Shown here: positions 20,994-30,900 of the stretch, piece by piece
Layout: every line of letters starts with the position of its first letter
How positions within the stretch are numbered: the stretch's first letter is position 1
The notes under the pieces: generated by a model
Told to the model about the DNA's origin: nothing
What the model saw: only the letters and a program-made list of their open reading frames with translations
Database searches by the model: none
NCBI GenBank assembly: GCA_048061315.1
Contig: JBGMRJ010000020.1
Location: 1-32,205, forward strand
DNA: 32,205 nucleotides
Source: CAYQUC01 sp048061315
Lineage (GTDB): Bacteria > Pseudomonadota > Gammaproteobacteria > UBA6429 > Thiohalophilaceae
Direction: 5' to 3'
Position numbers and translations under genes: made by a program

Positions 20994-23768
20994 TTATGGC
21001 ATTAGTGGGTTTGCTCCCGATAAAACTTCATCTTGATCAAATTTACCATCTTCATCATGATCTATCCCCATCCACAGCCCGGAACCAGGTGGGACACAGG
21101 TGAAGGTTAGTGTTTGATTATTAACAGCAACTAAAGCTCTAAGATTAGTATCCGAGATAATTTCTGATTTAATATCACTTTGATAACTACCATCGGCATT
21201 CATAAGATAACCTCGAGACACTCCAGCAATAACACCTTTTACAATTAAATCGCATTCTGCTCTCGGGGTAATCTCTTGCGCACGATCACGAAGTAAATTA
21301 ATTCGAGCTTGAATCTTAACATTATTTGAATTCGCACCATTTAAGGTAATTTGTTGACCTACGATTGGAGCTAACTCACTGTCCATCGCCATGATAAAGT
21401 CTTCTATCTGTCGTCGTTTTTTCGGTAAGATTTTTACATTACCAGCAATATCAGTTCTGAAAACACCACCCTGAATAAATTTATCAATAGTATCCATACC
21501 ACCATCTGTCATAAACCCAAATCCTTTTATCTGGGGACCATAATTAGTAAGGTCAGATGAAAATTTTCCAGAATTTCCAAATTTACCAACTTTTTGATAC
21601 ATATTGCGTAAATGAGGGACTTTATTTTCTTGAGATATTTCAGGACCTTCAGTTGAAGATTTCCCGGAAGTACCAAAATTATTTTTCAAAGTATCTAGAA
21701 CATGACAGTCATTGCATGTAATAAGCCCATTTGCTGTAGTACCGTCATTTAAAAATGCCAGCCGACCTGCTTCCTGTTCGGCAGTTAAAGTATTATTTAA
21801 ATTTCGAATCGGATTTGGTGGATAAGTAATTTCCAATGCAAATTCAGCAAATGCCTGCATTTCACTATCGAGTAAGACATTATCGTTTCCAACCAATCCT
21901 TTAATTGCAACATTAAAATCTTTGAATGCTCCAAGTTCGATACTCTCACCAGCTTTTGCGCTTGCTCCAACTCTATCACCCCGCCAATGCATAGGACCAT
22001 TACCTTTTAACCCCCGAAAACTTTGTGTTGTCATTGGGCCTTTCATTGGGTGAAATACAGGATTAGCAGGTTTAAGATCAATAGGACCAAGCTGGGTATT
22101 GGCAATTACGAATTCATTAGGATTAGTAGCAACAGCTCCGGTTGGATCACCTAAATCCCACGCGAGTCCATCAAAATCACCGTAAACATGACACAACCCA
22201 CAGGATGAATCACCATGACTGGAGGTTACTGTAGCATTATATAAAAATTGTCGGCCAGCTGTTACTGTAACTGGTTCAGGGTTATACATTTTTGTATGCG
22301 AGGTTTCAGTGTTTTTAATCGTATCAATAACAGAAATACCATTATCAAATCGAGTCAGGACATATAGTTTATTATTAAGATAAACAATGCCGGATGGACC
22401 TCCAGCACTTAGTTTAATTTGCGGATTCTGAAGTTGATCATTTGTACCGGCATCCAGTTTTGTAGTGTCATACACAACAACATTCTGTGTCCCAAAACCG
22501 GCAACATAAAGAGCAGTTCCATTGATTGCCATATCAACTGGTTGCGATATTGCAAAATCACGTTCTATTTGACTACCAGATGCTTTGGTATAATCAATAT
22601 GATTGTTTAACCTAACAGGCATTACTGTATTATTTTTTATCACCGTAATTTGGCTTTCAACATAGTGACCACGTACTGTAGAAACAGTACTACCAAGGGC
22701 TCTGGTACCCTCAAAACGGGTCAAATTTAATGCATTGGTATTACTCACATATACCGTACCATTAGCATCGGTAATCATATTAAATAGTGTTGTACCTACA
22801 CCGCTAAACTCACCATTAGCAATTGCAACCGGTATTGCCACACTGGCATCAATACTAAATACATCATAATCCGGTAAACTAAATTTAACTTTACTATCAT
22901 ACGTTACCACTGCATTGGCACCCGTTGGTGTGCTGGTATTGCCTTGAGCATCAACCCAATTTGTTCCATTGAACTGTACAATCAAACCTGTATCGGGTTG
23001 AGTTGCACCATCAGAACTAATGGTTGGTGCCGGTTTATTTAAATTATCTTCACCTAATGTCGTTGTTTTGTTGCCTGAAAAGAATACTGCCACATAAACA
23101 GTATTGCCATCAGGACTTCGAGTTAATGCTCGTGGAGTATCGCCAAATAAGCTAATTACGTTAACGGGATCCCCGCCGATAGTTGTCCCTGGTTTAGTTG
23201 TATCGAATACCCAAACATCAGCGCGACCAATACCGGGTGTAGTAAGCTGTGGATCACGAAAAATATCATTCGGTGCATTTTGTCCTCGATGCGCTGTCGT
23301 AATAAATGCAAATTTATTTGCAGCACCGGCAAAAATAATGTCACGTGGTTCATCTCCAACTAATAATGTTTGAATCACTTTTGGTGTGCCACTGACATCG
23401 ATAATACTAACACTATCGGATAAATGATTAACAACCCAAACAATGTTGTTAGTCAGTGCAGCGACAGCCGTTGGTTCCATACCCACAGTAACTGTTGCGC
23501 TGAATGTTAACCCCGCTGGTGTAATATCAAATATCTCAAGTGTGCTATTGGGAGTATTTAATGCAAATAATTTTGTGCCATCGGGTGATTTAGCCAGTGG
23601 ACGAACCTGACCGGTTTCGAAGGTAACAAAGTTCTTACCTTTTTCAACAATAGCCGGAATTATTGGATCCGGTTTTGGACTGCCTGAAAGCTGTGCTGAT
23701 CCGCCTCCGCCACTATCACAAGAAGTTAATGCTATTAATATAGTTAGTAATGTAATTAATTTATTCAT
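20994..23768 (-). CDS. Beta-propeller diheme cytochrome c lipoprotein
   Basis: From the ATG at 23768, preceded by GGGA, the product has 924 residues; a GTG 15 bp upstream is in frame but less likely. A lipoprotein signal ends L-T-S-C, followed by a Gly/Ser linker. About 30-500 is a YVTN-type beta-propeller with repeats such as FALNTPNSTLEIFDI, VWVVNHLSDSVSIIDV and KLYVLTRFDNGISVIDT. Two c-type heme sites follow, C523-GLC-H527 and C685-NDC-H689, in a MauG/cytochrome c peroxidase-like region. The end has a calcium-loop-like DHDEDGKFDQDE. It is probably an outer-membrane or surface redox protein; substrate unknown. Confidence 0.85.
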   Translation of the reverse strand: MNKLITLLTILIALTSCDSGGGGSAQLSGSPKPDPIIPAIVEKGKNFVTFETGQVRPLAKSPDGTKLFALNTPNSTLEIFDITPAGLTFSATVTVGMEPTAVAALTNNIVWVVNHLSDSVSIIDVSGTPKVIQTLLVGDEPRDIIFAGAANKFAFITTAHRGQNAPNDIFRDPQLTTPGIGRADVWVFDTTKPGTTIGGDPVNVISLFGDTPRALTRSPDGNTVYVAVFFSGNKTTTLGEDNLNKPAPTISSDGATQPDTGLIVQFNGTNWVDAQGNTSTPTGANAVVTYDSKVKFSLPDYDVFSIDASVAIPVAIANGEFSGVGTTLFNMITDANGTVYVSNTNALNLTRFEGTRALGSTVSTVRGHYVESQITVIKNNTVMPVRLNNHIDYTKASGSQIERDFAISQPVDMAINGTALYVAGFGTQNVVVYDTTKLDAGTNDQLQNPQIKLSAGGPSGIVYLNNKLYVLTRFDNGISVIDTIKNTETSHTKMYNPEPVTVTAGRQFLYNATVTSSHGDSSCGLCHVYGDFDGLAWDLGDPTGAVATNPNEFVIANTQLGPIDLKPANPVFHPMKGPMTTQSFRGLKGNGPMHWRGDRVGASAKAGESIELGAFKDFNVAIKGLVGNDNVLLDSEMQAFAEFALEITYPPNPIRNLNNTLTAEQEAGRLAFLNDGTTANGLITCNDCHVLDTLKNNFGTSGKSSTEGPEISQENKVPHLRNMYQKVGKFGNSGKFSSDLTNYGPQIKGFGFMTDGGMDTIDKFIQGGVFRTDIAGNVKILPKKRRQIEDFIMAMDSELAPIVGQQITLNGANSNNVKIQARINLLRDRAQEITPRAECDLIVKGVIAGVSRGYLMNADGSYQSDIKSEIISDTNLRALVAVNNQTLTFTCVPPGSGLWMGIDHDEDGKFDQDEVLSGANPLMP

Positions 23769-23791
23769 TTTATATCCCGACACACTGTTAG

Positions 23792-23828
23792 ATTATAAAT
23801 ATATCCTGTTCTATTTGCTAAGAACAGG
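23792..23828 (-). promoter_or_regulatory. Promoter with perfect 8-8-8 dyad
   Basis: CCTGTTCT-N8-AGAACAGG at 23805-23828 is an exact inverted repeat. On the minus strand a TATAAT -10 box follows at 23797-23792, so the dyad spans the expected -35 position, as a regulator site would. The cytochrome lipoprotein start is 24 bp beyond the -10. No T-run follows, so it is unlikely to be a terminator for the upstream patatin gene. Confidence 0.45.
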
Positions 23829-23942
23829 TTAACATTATTAACGATTTATACTGGGAAATATTGCAGTTTGAAGCAGAAATATTTTGTAATTGATATTATT
23901 TAGAATGAATATAAACTAAGAAAAAATTGTACTTTAAAAAAG

Positions 23943-25154
23943 TTATCGAAGATCATATTCCTCAACAGAGATCTCCTCTTGCCACTCAACACCATTAAGT
24001 CCAATATAAAAACCTACATCAAACAGTTTCGTCATTTTAACAGGGTCAAACACTGTTGCCTCATCCACATGGTTAACATCCTCAGGTACTGATGCCATGC
24101 GAAACTTGATGCCTTTTTTACGACAGCTGTCATAAAGCCTGTAAACACTTCTATCAAAGAGTAAATCTGTTTCCACCTCAATATAAGCATCTATAATACT
24201 TGAAGCTGACTGATCGACCGGGTCATACATATGTCTGTTGCGGTACTTTCGATTAGCAACAACATAGAGGGTTGAATCAAAATTAATATTTGCATCACTT
24301 CTTAAACTTAGAACTTCCTTCCAATCGACTAACAAACCAATCATAAACACATGCGAGTAAATTCCACCATCGACATGCATCTGATAATAAAGCTTACCTT
24401 TAATATCGACACTCATGTATTGTGGTGGAAGAAAAACTGGCATCGCACTGGAAGCATAAATTATATCAGCAAATCGCTGGTACTTATCACTTCGGTTACT
24501 TGCTGCAATAGCACCCATATCCCAGACAATTAACTGCCCTGTATCAAGATTTGTTGAACCAATATAAAGCCGGCGGCCCTTTGCATGTTCCGCTGCAACT
24601 CTATTTAAAAGCTCTTCATTAAAGTTTTTTGAAAAAAGTTTTTTCAAAGGCTTAGGATCCATTAGATATCCATAACCAAAAATACTAAGCCAACTTTCTT
24701 TATAAATATCTTCTGTAAACGACGTTGTGTAAAAATCCTTTACTTTTTCTAACTCATCACCACCAAGAAAAACAAATGTCGCCATCACCGCTCCGGTAGA
24801 GACTCCCGTCACGATATCAAACTTGGGGATATCCCCACTCTCGTTCCATCCGTATAACAAGCCGGCACCAAATGCCCCTCGTGTGCCGCCTCCTGATAGG
24901 GTTAAGATATTAAAAGGAACCATCTGGTTGTTATTACGGTGGCCATTCACCTTTTTAAGTAATGAACTTCCCAGGCTATCTCTCAGGGTAAATGGACCGC
25001 TTTTTTTAATATCAAGCTCAATGGCACCCCAAGGCAATTTATCAGCATAGGCATCAGGTAATGCTGGGGGTCTTGTTGCGCAGCCTGAAAATATTATAAA
25101 TAGAAGCAGTAGAAAAAAAATCTGGAACTGAGCTGGCTTGATTTTAATTATCAT
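23943..25154 (-). CDS. Patatin-like phospholipase lipoprotein
   Basis: The 403-residue product has a lipoprotein signal with lipobox F-S-G-C25. The patatin domain carries the oxyanion loop GGGTRG (88-93), the nucleophile elbow G-V-S119-T-G and the dyad aspartate in HVDGGIYSH, so the Ser-Asp catalytic dyad is complete. SSAMPVFLPPQYM is another family signature. It should be an acyl hydrolase held at the outer membrane or periplasm; the lipid substrate is not evident. No Shine-Dalgarno precedes the ATG, and a TATAAT overlaps the start codon, so a leaderless message is possible. It lies upstream of the cytochrome lipoprotein on the same strand. Confidence 0.9.
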   Translation of the reverse strand: MIIKIKPAQFQIFFLLLLFIIFSGCATRPPALPDAYADKLPWGAIELDIKKSGPFTLRDSLGSSLLKKVNGHRNNNQMVPFNILTLSGGGTRGAFGAGLLYGWNESGDIPKFDIVTGVSTGAVMATFVFLGGDELEKVKDFYTTSFTEDIYKESWLSIFGYGYLMDPKPLKKLFSKNFNEELLNRVAAEHAKGRRLYIGSTNLDTGQLIVWDMGAIAASNRSDKYQRFADIIYASSAMPVFLPPQYMSVDIKGKLYYQMHVDGGIYSHVFMIGLLVDWKEVLSLRSDANINFDSTLYVVANRKYRNRHMYDPVDQSASSIIDAYIEVETDLLFDRSVYRLYDSCRKKGIKFRMASVPEDVNHVDEATVFDPVKMTKLFDVGFYIGLNGVEWQEEISVEEYDLR

Positions 25155-25354
25155 TATATAAAGACTCTATTTCGCAAAAAATTGTAATTAAGGTAGAAAT
25201 TAAACGGAACGGGCCCTGACAAATACCCACGAATAAATAAAATGTACATGAATGATGAATTGTAATCTTATTTAAAGTGACCAAAACCAAAACACATCAC
25301 AAAGGAGTACACTATACATGTAATAAAATTATTGCACAAAATTGTATTTTAATA

Positions 25355-25567
25355 TTAACAACTTTCTGCTTTCTCTCTTAGCTTTAAATGAGCATCTAGT
25401 ACCTGTTTTTTAACCAGATTTTTACCGACTACAAAATTTAAAAAACGCCCCAGAAGCCCAAGTCTAAATTTGTACTCAATTTTTTCATACGAAATAGTTT
25501 TGTTTCCTTCAATTATAAATTTATGCTTATATCTAAGTGCCTCAAAAGTGGATCCTTTCCATGCAAT
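25355..25567 (-). pseudogene. SRPBCC (START-like) protein remnant
   Basis: On the minus strand 70 codons read AWKGSTFEALRYKHKF, then IEYKFRLGLLGRFLNFVVG and end REKAESC before a TAA. This is the C-terminal part of a small SRPBCC/polyketide-cyclase-like ligand-binding protein, whose usual length is about 150 residues. The frame is closed upstream by a TAA at 25570-25568, with no ATG, GTG or TTG start, and the DUF4034 gene ends only 19 bp away. The first half of the gene is therefore missing and this is a decayed copy. The rest of the 25155-25588 interval shows nothing recognisable. Confidence 0.7.
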
Positions 25568-25588
25568 TTAGCTGACATTTCATTGATA

Positions 25589-26617
25589 TCAGCGATACCC
25601 TTTTCCTTTATCTTTTTGATTTGTATTCAAGGTTTTGCAAGTATTATAATTATCGTAATCGCTCCATGCTGTGAGAATGGGCTCTCCTACTATCATGCTC
25701 ATTAAATCTTTAGTCGTTTTTTTGTCACCTGCTTGACATGCAAAATTTGCAAAATTATTAATATTCCATTGGTCTGGATATTTATTTAAAACTTCATATA
25801 TTCCTGTTCGCATATCTTCCCAATTGACTAATGATTTATTAAACAAATCATTTTTAAAAACATTTTGTGAAACTGCCCAATAAATCCTTGCATACATCTG
25901 CATTCCATCAGTTTTATGAGTACGTTTTACTGCAAATCTTGCAAAATCTTCAATCCTTTTCTTATCTCCATGCCATTTTGGAGCCAGGTAATAGATTACA
26001 GTAAAATATAACTCATAGAATTCAGGTTCTCTATCTAAGCCTTCATTTATAAGTTCAAAATATCTTTTGTCACTGATTCCAATATTTGAATACATGCCTG
26101 CCATCGTGTCATACCATTGAGGATCAATAGATGCTATATCTTTATATTTATTTAAATAGTCTATCGCTTTATTTATATATTCCTTGTATGGTTTCCATGC
26201 GCGTGGATCTACTTTAGATGCATAGCTATTACCTCGATAAAACCAAGCCTGACCACTATAGAGTCCAGCTTTTAGAATGTGTGCTGTAGGAGATTTTGGA
26301 TATTGTTTTATCCACGAATCAATAATTTTATGCTTATTTTCCCAATAGTTTTCTACCTTTTGCTTTCGAGGTGTAATGTTATCGTTGAATGAAATATAAA
26401 AAATTGTTAACTTCCATAATCCACTAGATGTTCGTTCTTTATTTGTACGAAATTTTTCTGCCATCTTTTCAATTAGATCAAACTGTTTATTTTCATAGTA
26501 AGTATGAGCCAATAATTTAATATTTTCTCTATCTAACATTTCTCCTGAATAACTATAACCAGAAATGAAATTCAAAATATAAAATAAAACCAATGATGAA
26601 TATTTTATGTTTTTCAT
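25589..26617 (-). CDS. DUF4034 domain protein, TPR-like
   Basis: The 342-residue secreted protein has an N-terminal signal segment (residues 5-24, ending GYSYSG). The remainder is helical and TPR-like and matches DUF4034: SPTAHILKAGLYSGQAWFYRGN, then IDPQWYDTMAGMY, EPEFYELYFTVIYYLAPKWHGD, and MYARIYWAV are the conserved stretches. Function of the family is unknown; TPR-like folds usually bind other proteins. A very strong AAGGGGG ribosome-binding sequence lies just before the ATG. Codon and base usage look even more AT-rich than the neighbours, which together with the adjoining SRPBCC remnant suggests a rearranged spot. Confidence 0.75.
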   Translation of the reverse strand: MKNIKYSSLVLFYILNFISGYSYSGEMLDRENIKLLAHTYYENKQFDLIEKMAEKFRTNKERTSSGLWKLTIFYISFNDNITPRKQKVENYWENKHKIIDSWIKQYPKSPTAHILKAGLYSGQAWFYRGNSYASKVDPRAWKPYKEYINKAIDYLNKYKDIASIDPQWYDTMAGMYSNIGISDKRYFELINEGLDREPEFYELYFTVIYYLAPKWHGDKKRIEDFARFAVKRTHKTDGMQMYARIYWAVSQNVFKNDLFNKSLVNWEDMRTGIYEVLNKYPDQWNINNFANFACQAGDKKTTKDLMSMIVGEPILTAWSDYDNYNTCKTLNTNQKDKGKGYR

Positions 26618-26665
26618 ATACCCCCTTATTTTTTAAAAAGTAAAATTTGATATTTAGATACCGTT

Positions 26666-26683
26666 GCCATTAACCGGAATGGC
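26666..26683 (-). terminator. Hairpin after the HxlR gene
   Basis: GCCATT-AACCGG-AATGGC, a perfect 6-bp stem, starts a few bases past the HxlR stop codon. No T-run follows, so termination is only possible, not shown. Confidence 0.25.
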
Positions 26684-26687
26684 TCTG

Positions 26688-27029
26688 TTATATTTCACTA
26701 TCAATTTCTCTTTGTAGTTTTTCAAGTTCATCAAGAATGCGAATAAATTTGGTACCGAACGTAGTAACTTTATATTCAACCCGAGGCGGTACTTCGTTGT
26801 AGCTAACACGATCTAAAATACCAAATTTAATGTTCCTTTGAAGACATTCATTAAGTACCTTGGTCGTTAAACCTTCGACGCTACTTACCATAGCGCCGGG
26901 TCGATTTATTCCACTTGCTAGAAGCTGGTAGACAGTGAGCGACCATTTACAACCGTAAATGGTTTCAACCATACGCGCACCCCGTTCAGGCGCTGATTTC
27001 CTTAAAAATAATTTTTTCTGGTTTTTCAT
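26688..27029 (-). CDS. HxlR family transcriptional regulator
   Basis: The product is a winged helix-turn-helix protein of about 113 residues from the ATG at 27029; the frame opens with a GTG at 27053 and also has an ATG at 27035. GCKWSLTVYQLLASGINRPG, VEGLTTKVLNECLQRN and VPPRVEYKVTTFGTKF follow the HxlR pattern, in which the second region is the recognition helix and the last the wing. HxlR proteins act as dimers sensing electrophiles, formaldehyde or redox state; no N-terminal sensor cysteine is evident here apart from the cysteine in YGCKW. It is divergent from the SDR gene and probably regulates it. Confidence 0.88.
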   Translation of the reverse strand: MKNQKKLFLRKSAPERGARMVETIYGCKWSLTVYQLLASGINRPGAMVSSVEGLTTKVLNECLQRNIKFGILDRVSYNEVPPRVEYKVTTFGTKFIRILDELEKLQREIDSEI

Positions 27030-27053
27030 CAACATACACCAATAAGTACCCAC

Positions 27054-27069
27054 AGCACCGAATTGTGCT
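27054..27069. promoter_or_regulatory. Dyad between HxlR and SDR genes
   Basis: AGCAC-N6-GTGCT is a perfect inverted repeat in the divergent intergenic region, 25 bp upstream of the HxlR start and about 70 bp upstream of the SDR start. HxlR proteins bind dyads in such regions, so this is the best candidate operator. Confidence 0.35.
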
Positions 27070-27139
27070 TACTTTTCAACAGGCTACTGAGTTTTATATG
27101 CTACGTCCATACTTAATAATTACCTGTGGAGATAAACTG

Positions 27140-27907
27140 ATGGAAAGCATAAACAAACCTTTGGCCTTAATCGTTGGTGGTTCCAGCGGAATTGGATTTG
27201 CTAGCGCAAAGCAACTGCTTGAGCACGGCATTGATACGGTTATCATTGGCAGTTCCGCTGCAAAACTAGAATCTGCAAAGCAGGATCTTTCAGCAATAGG
27301 AAACATAGAAACACTCCAAGCAGACTTTTACGAAACCAACGATGTTCAACGTGTAATTGATTTTGTTTTAAATCACAGCCGTCACATCAAGTATTTTGTC
27401 AATGCGGCGGGAAAGTTCAAACCGACACCATTTTTTGAGCATGAGGAAAAAGATTACGACTCTTATCTGGATTTGAATCGTGCTGCATTTTTTGTTTCCC
27501 AAGCTGTTGCCAAAAACATGTCAGCAAATGGTAGTGGTTCAATAGTGCATATTGGTTCAATGTGGGCAAAACAAGCTATCAAAGCAACACCGTCATCCGC
27601 ATATTCAATGGCTAAGGCCGGATTGCATGCTCTCACGCAACACATGGCGATGGAATTGGCTGACAAGAATATTAGGGTCAATGCCGTTTCTCCCGCAGTC
27701 GTGAAAACGCCAATTTACGAGTCATTCATTGAACCGAGTAAAATTGATGAAACGCTTGCTACGTTTGATGGATTTCACCCAATTGGTCGGATTGGTACAT
27801 CACAAGATGTAGCCAATGCAGTAAACTTCCTGCTCAGTGATAAATCAAATTGGGTAACAGGTGCAATATGGGATGTTGATGGTGGTGTAATCGCTGGCCG
27901 AAACTAA
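27140..27907 (+). CDS. Short-chain dehydrogenase/reductase (SDR)
   Basis: The ATG at 27140, preceded by GGAG at 8 bp, gives 255 residues, the normal classical-SDR length; the frame opens earlier at 27065 without support. The cofactor loop GGSSGIG is at 13-19 (with Gly in place of the usual Thr), NAAG follows in YFVNAAGKF, and the catalytic serine is in HIGSMWA. The Y-S-M-A-K dyad is in SAYSMAKAG, and WDVDGG is the C-terminal signature. The arginine or serine residues after the loop (IIGSSAAK) suggest NADPH preference. The substrate cannot be told. It is probably controlled by the divergent HxlR gene. Confidence 0.93.
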   Translation: MESINKPLALIVGGSSGIGFASAKQLLEHGIDTVIIGSSAAKLESAKQDLSAIGNIETLQADFYETNDVQRVIDFVLNHSRHIKYFVNAAGKFKPTPFFEHEEKDYDSYLDLNRAAFFVSQAVAKNMSANGSGSIVHIGSMWAKQAIKATPSSAYSMAKAGLHALTQHMAMELADKNIRVNAVSPAVVKTPIYESFIEPSKIDETLATFDGFHPIGRIGTSQDVANAVNFLLSDKSNWVTGAIWDVDGGVIAGRN

Positions 27908-27940
27908 AACTCTTCTAATCTTCACATGCGAAGGTGTGTT

Positions 27941-27975
27941 ATTTACAGGGATATAACGATAACATCCCTGTAAAT
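27941..27975. terminator. Strong hairpin terminator between convergent genes
   Basis: ATTTACAGGGAT (27941-27952) pairs perfectly with ATCCCTGTAAAT (27964-27975) around an 11-base loop, followed by TTT on the plus strand. It lies 33 bp after the SDR stop and 25 bp before the stop of the convergent E2-E3 gene, so it can serve both directions. Confidence 0.8.
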
Positions 27976-27999
27976 TTTAAACGGCTTTATAACAGCTAA

Positions 28000-30900
28000 T
28001 TATTTTTTAGCTTTTGCTGCGCGTTTTTCAGCGCGGCGTAATCGTGATAATAATCGTCTTGCCATATCACCAAACAATTCTGTTTGTGTTGGATGTGGGT
28101 GTATTGCATGAGCTACGGTTTCTAATGTTAGTTCACCGGCAACCATCATCACGCCTTCACCGATTAATGTATCAGCATGATCTGCTAAGTAGTGCACACC
28201 AATAACGCGGTGTGATACTTTATCGGCGACGATTTTAATTAAGCCGTGAGTTTCATTATTGATCATGGCTTTGGCATCGATACTCATCGGTACTTTAATT
28301 TCAACAGCATCGATACCTTTGGCTTTGGCTTGTGCTACGGATAACCCAACGAATGCCGCTTCAGGTCTTGTGAAAATAACACCAGAGTCTTTATCTTGAT
28401 CATAAGTCATGTATTCGCCGCTAATAGTCGCGGCAGCTACCCGGCCTTGTTGCCCGGCGGTGTGCGCCAGCATTAAGCCACCGATAACATCCCCTACTGC
28501 AAAGATGTGCGGCACCGATGTTTTGCTTTGAGCATCAGCCACGATAACGCCTTTATCGGTTTTGATTCCGGCTTTATCCAGATTTAACGATTCCAGTGCA
28601 GGTCGTTTTCCGGTTGCCATAATGACATAGTCACATCCGAAACTGCGTTTCTTACCTGTCGAGTCTTCAAATGTTATTTTCATGTCGCCGGGCTCGCCTT
28701 TAATACCGACAACTTTTGCTGCAGTTTCTATTGTTAAACGTTTATCGTTATTTAAAACTTCAGTTAAATGTTTAGCTACTTCGGTTTCAACTTCGGCCAG
28801 AATTCTATCCATGCCTTCTAACAATAATACTTTTGCACCAAAGTCCTGGAAGATTTGTGCCATCTCCACACCGATTGCACCACCGCCAATAACGCCAATT
28901 CGAGCCGGAGTATCTTTTAATGCCCAGACTGTATCGGATGTTAGTACCCCGCCAGTTTCTAAACCATCGTGTGCACCGGGTATAGCAGGAACAAAGGGCG
29001 GCGCACCGGTTGCAACAATGGCACAACCAAATGAAATTGATTTACCTTTGGGTTTTGCTCCGGAAACGGAACGAACATGAGGATCTTTTTGATTACCACT
29101 GGTATCAACGAATACCCGATGATCATCTTCAAAAGATGCAAAGCCTTGGATCACATCAATCTTAACGCCCTTATCGGTATTTAGTGCCATACCGCCACGG
29201 GTTTCCAAAACGTTCTTGCGGGTTTTATCGAGTTTTTTCCAATTTAATATTGCTTTGGTTGTGCCTTCAATTCCAAGATGAATATCATCTGCCCGATCAC
29301 GAATACGATCGGCTGCTGCACGCCATGCTTTTGATGGAATACAACCACGCCATAAACATTCACCACCGGGAAAGGCAGAATCATTTACCATGGCTACTTT
29401 AAAACCGTGCTCGACTAAATCGCGTGCGGCATCTTCACCACCCGGACCACCACCGATAACAACGACATCATAATCCCAATCGCCTTTGGGGATATCAAAG
29501 CCGGAACTGGCTGGTGCCTGTGGCGCGGTACTGCTACTACTAGCAGCAGAATCCAACCATTGTGGATTTTCAACATGGTTTTTAAATACTTTTAGGAACT
29601 GTGCTGCATCGGCACCATTTACAATTCTGTGGTCTGCCGTAATGGTTACTGGCATGCCTTCTGGTCCGGTTGTTGCAATTGCAAAAATAGCCGAGGTACC
29701 CGGAGATGGAATAGCATCAAAATGGGATACGCCTAACATACCCATATTTGAAATAGTAAATGTCGGGTTTGAATACTCTTCCGGTTTTAAACGCCGGATA
29801 CGGGCACGATCAACTAAATCTTTCCAGCTGGTGCCAAGCTCGGCAACACCGGTGTTAGCCACATCGCGCAATACCGGAACGACCAATCCCATGCCATCGG
29901 TCGATACGGCAATACCAATATCAATTTCTTCCCGTTCTACAATTCGATCTTCATGCTGATACACGGCATTAATAATCGGGAATTCTTTAATGGCCATGGC
30001 AGCAGCTTTTGCCATTGCAACGGTTAATGACACGCCTTTGGCTTTTGATGCAGTTTTAAGTGCACCGGGATCAATATTTATTGTGACCCGGAATAATGGC
30101 ATGGATAAAGAATATTCCATGTTATGTGCCACGGCTTTTTCCATGGCAGTCATTTGACGACCTTCACCGGGTACTTGATAAATTCGTTTAGTTGAGGTTT
30201 TTTGAACCTCACTGTTTAAAACATCGGCCGCGACAATAATGCCATCAATACCGGTGCCGGTGATGCTGTTTAAATCAATACCGTGCGCACCGGCTAACTG
30301 ACGCGCATACGGTGTTGCTTTACCATTACGTGGCCGTGGTGCCGGAGTTGCACCCGATGGCATTGCAGCTATGGTTGTTTTTGCTTTGTGTGTGCCTGAA
30401 GGTGCCGACTTAATTTTACTTGTTGCCTGCTGTTTGCTGGACTTACTACTGGCGGTTTTTTTGCTATCAAGAACCTGACTTGACTCTGCCACTAAAAATG
30501 CAATCGCATCACCGACTGCAACCGTGCTATCTTCATCAGCTAATGGTCCGGATAAATAGCCTTCTTTAAAGACTTCGACATCCATAATGGCTTTGTCAGT
30601 TTCAACTTGTGCTACTACATCACCACGTTCGACTTTATCACCGAGGCTTTTTTCCCAACTAACCATAACACCTTCTTCCATAGTGTCGGATAACTTGGGC
30701 ATTTTTATTGCGTAGGCATCTTTGGGTATTTCATCACTTAATTCAGAATCTGATTCTAAGTTTTTGTCATCCGGTTCATCTGAAACTGTTGCTTCAGCAG
30801 AACCCTGCTCAGAAACAGCCGCACCTTCGTTTGATACTTCATCAGTCGTTGCAACCAGAAACGCCATCGCATCGCCAACTAAAACAGTGCTGTCTTCAGC

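Noticed and set aside
28682..29959. Plus-strand frames of 132 and 157 codons opposite the E2-E3 gene
   Set aside because: Shadows of a highly conserved, fully explained coding sequence on the minus strand.
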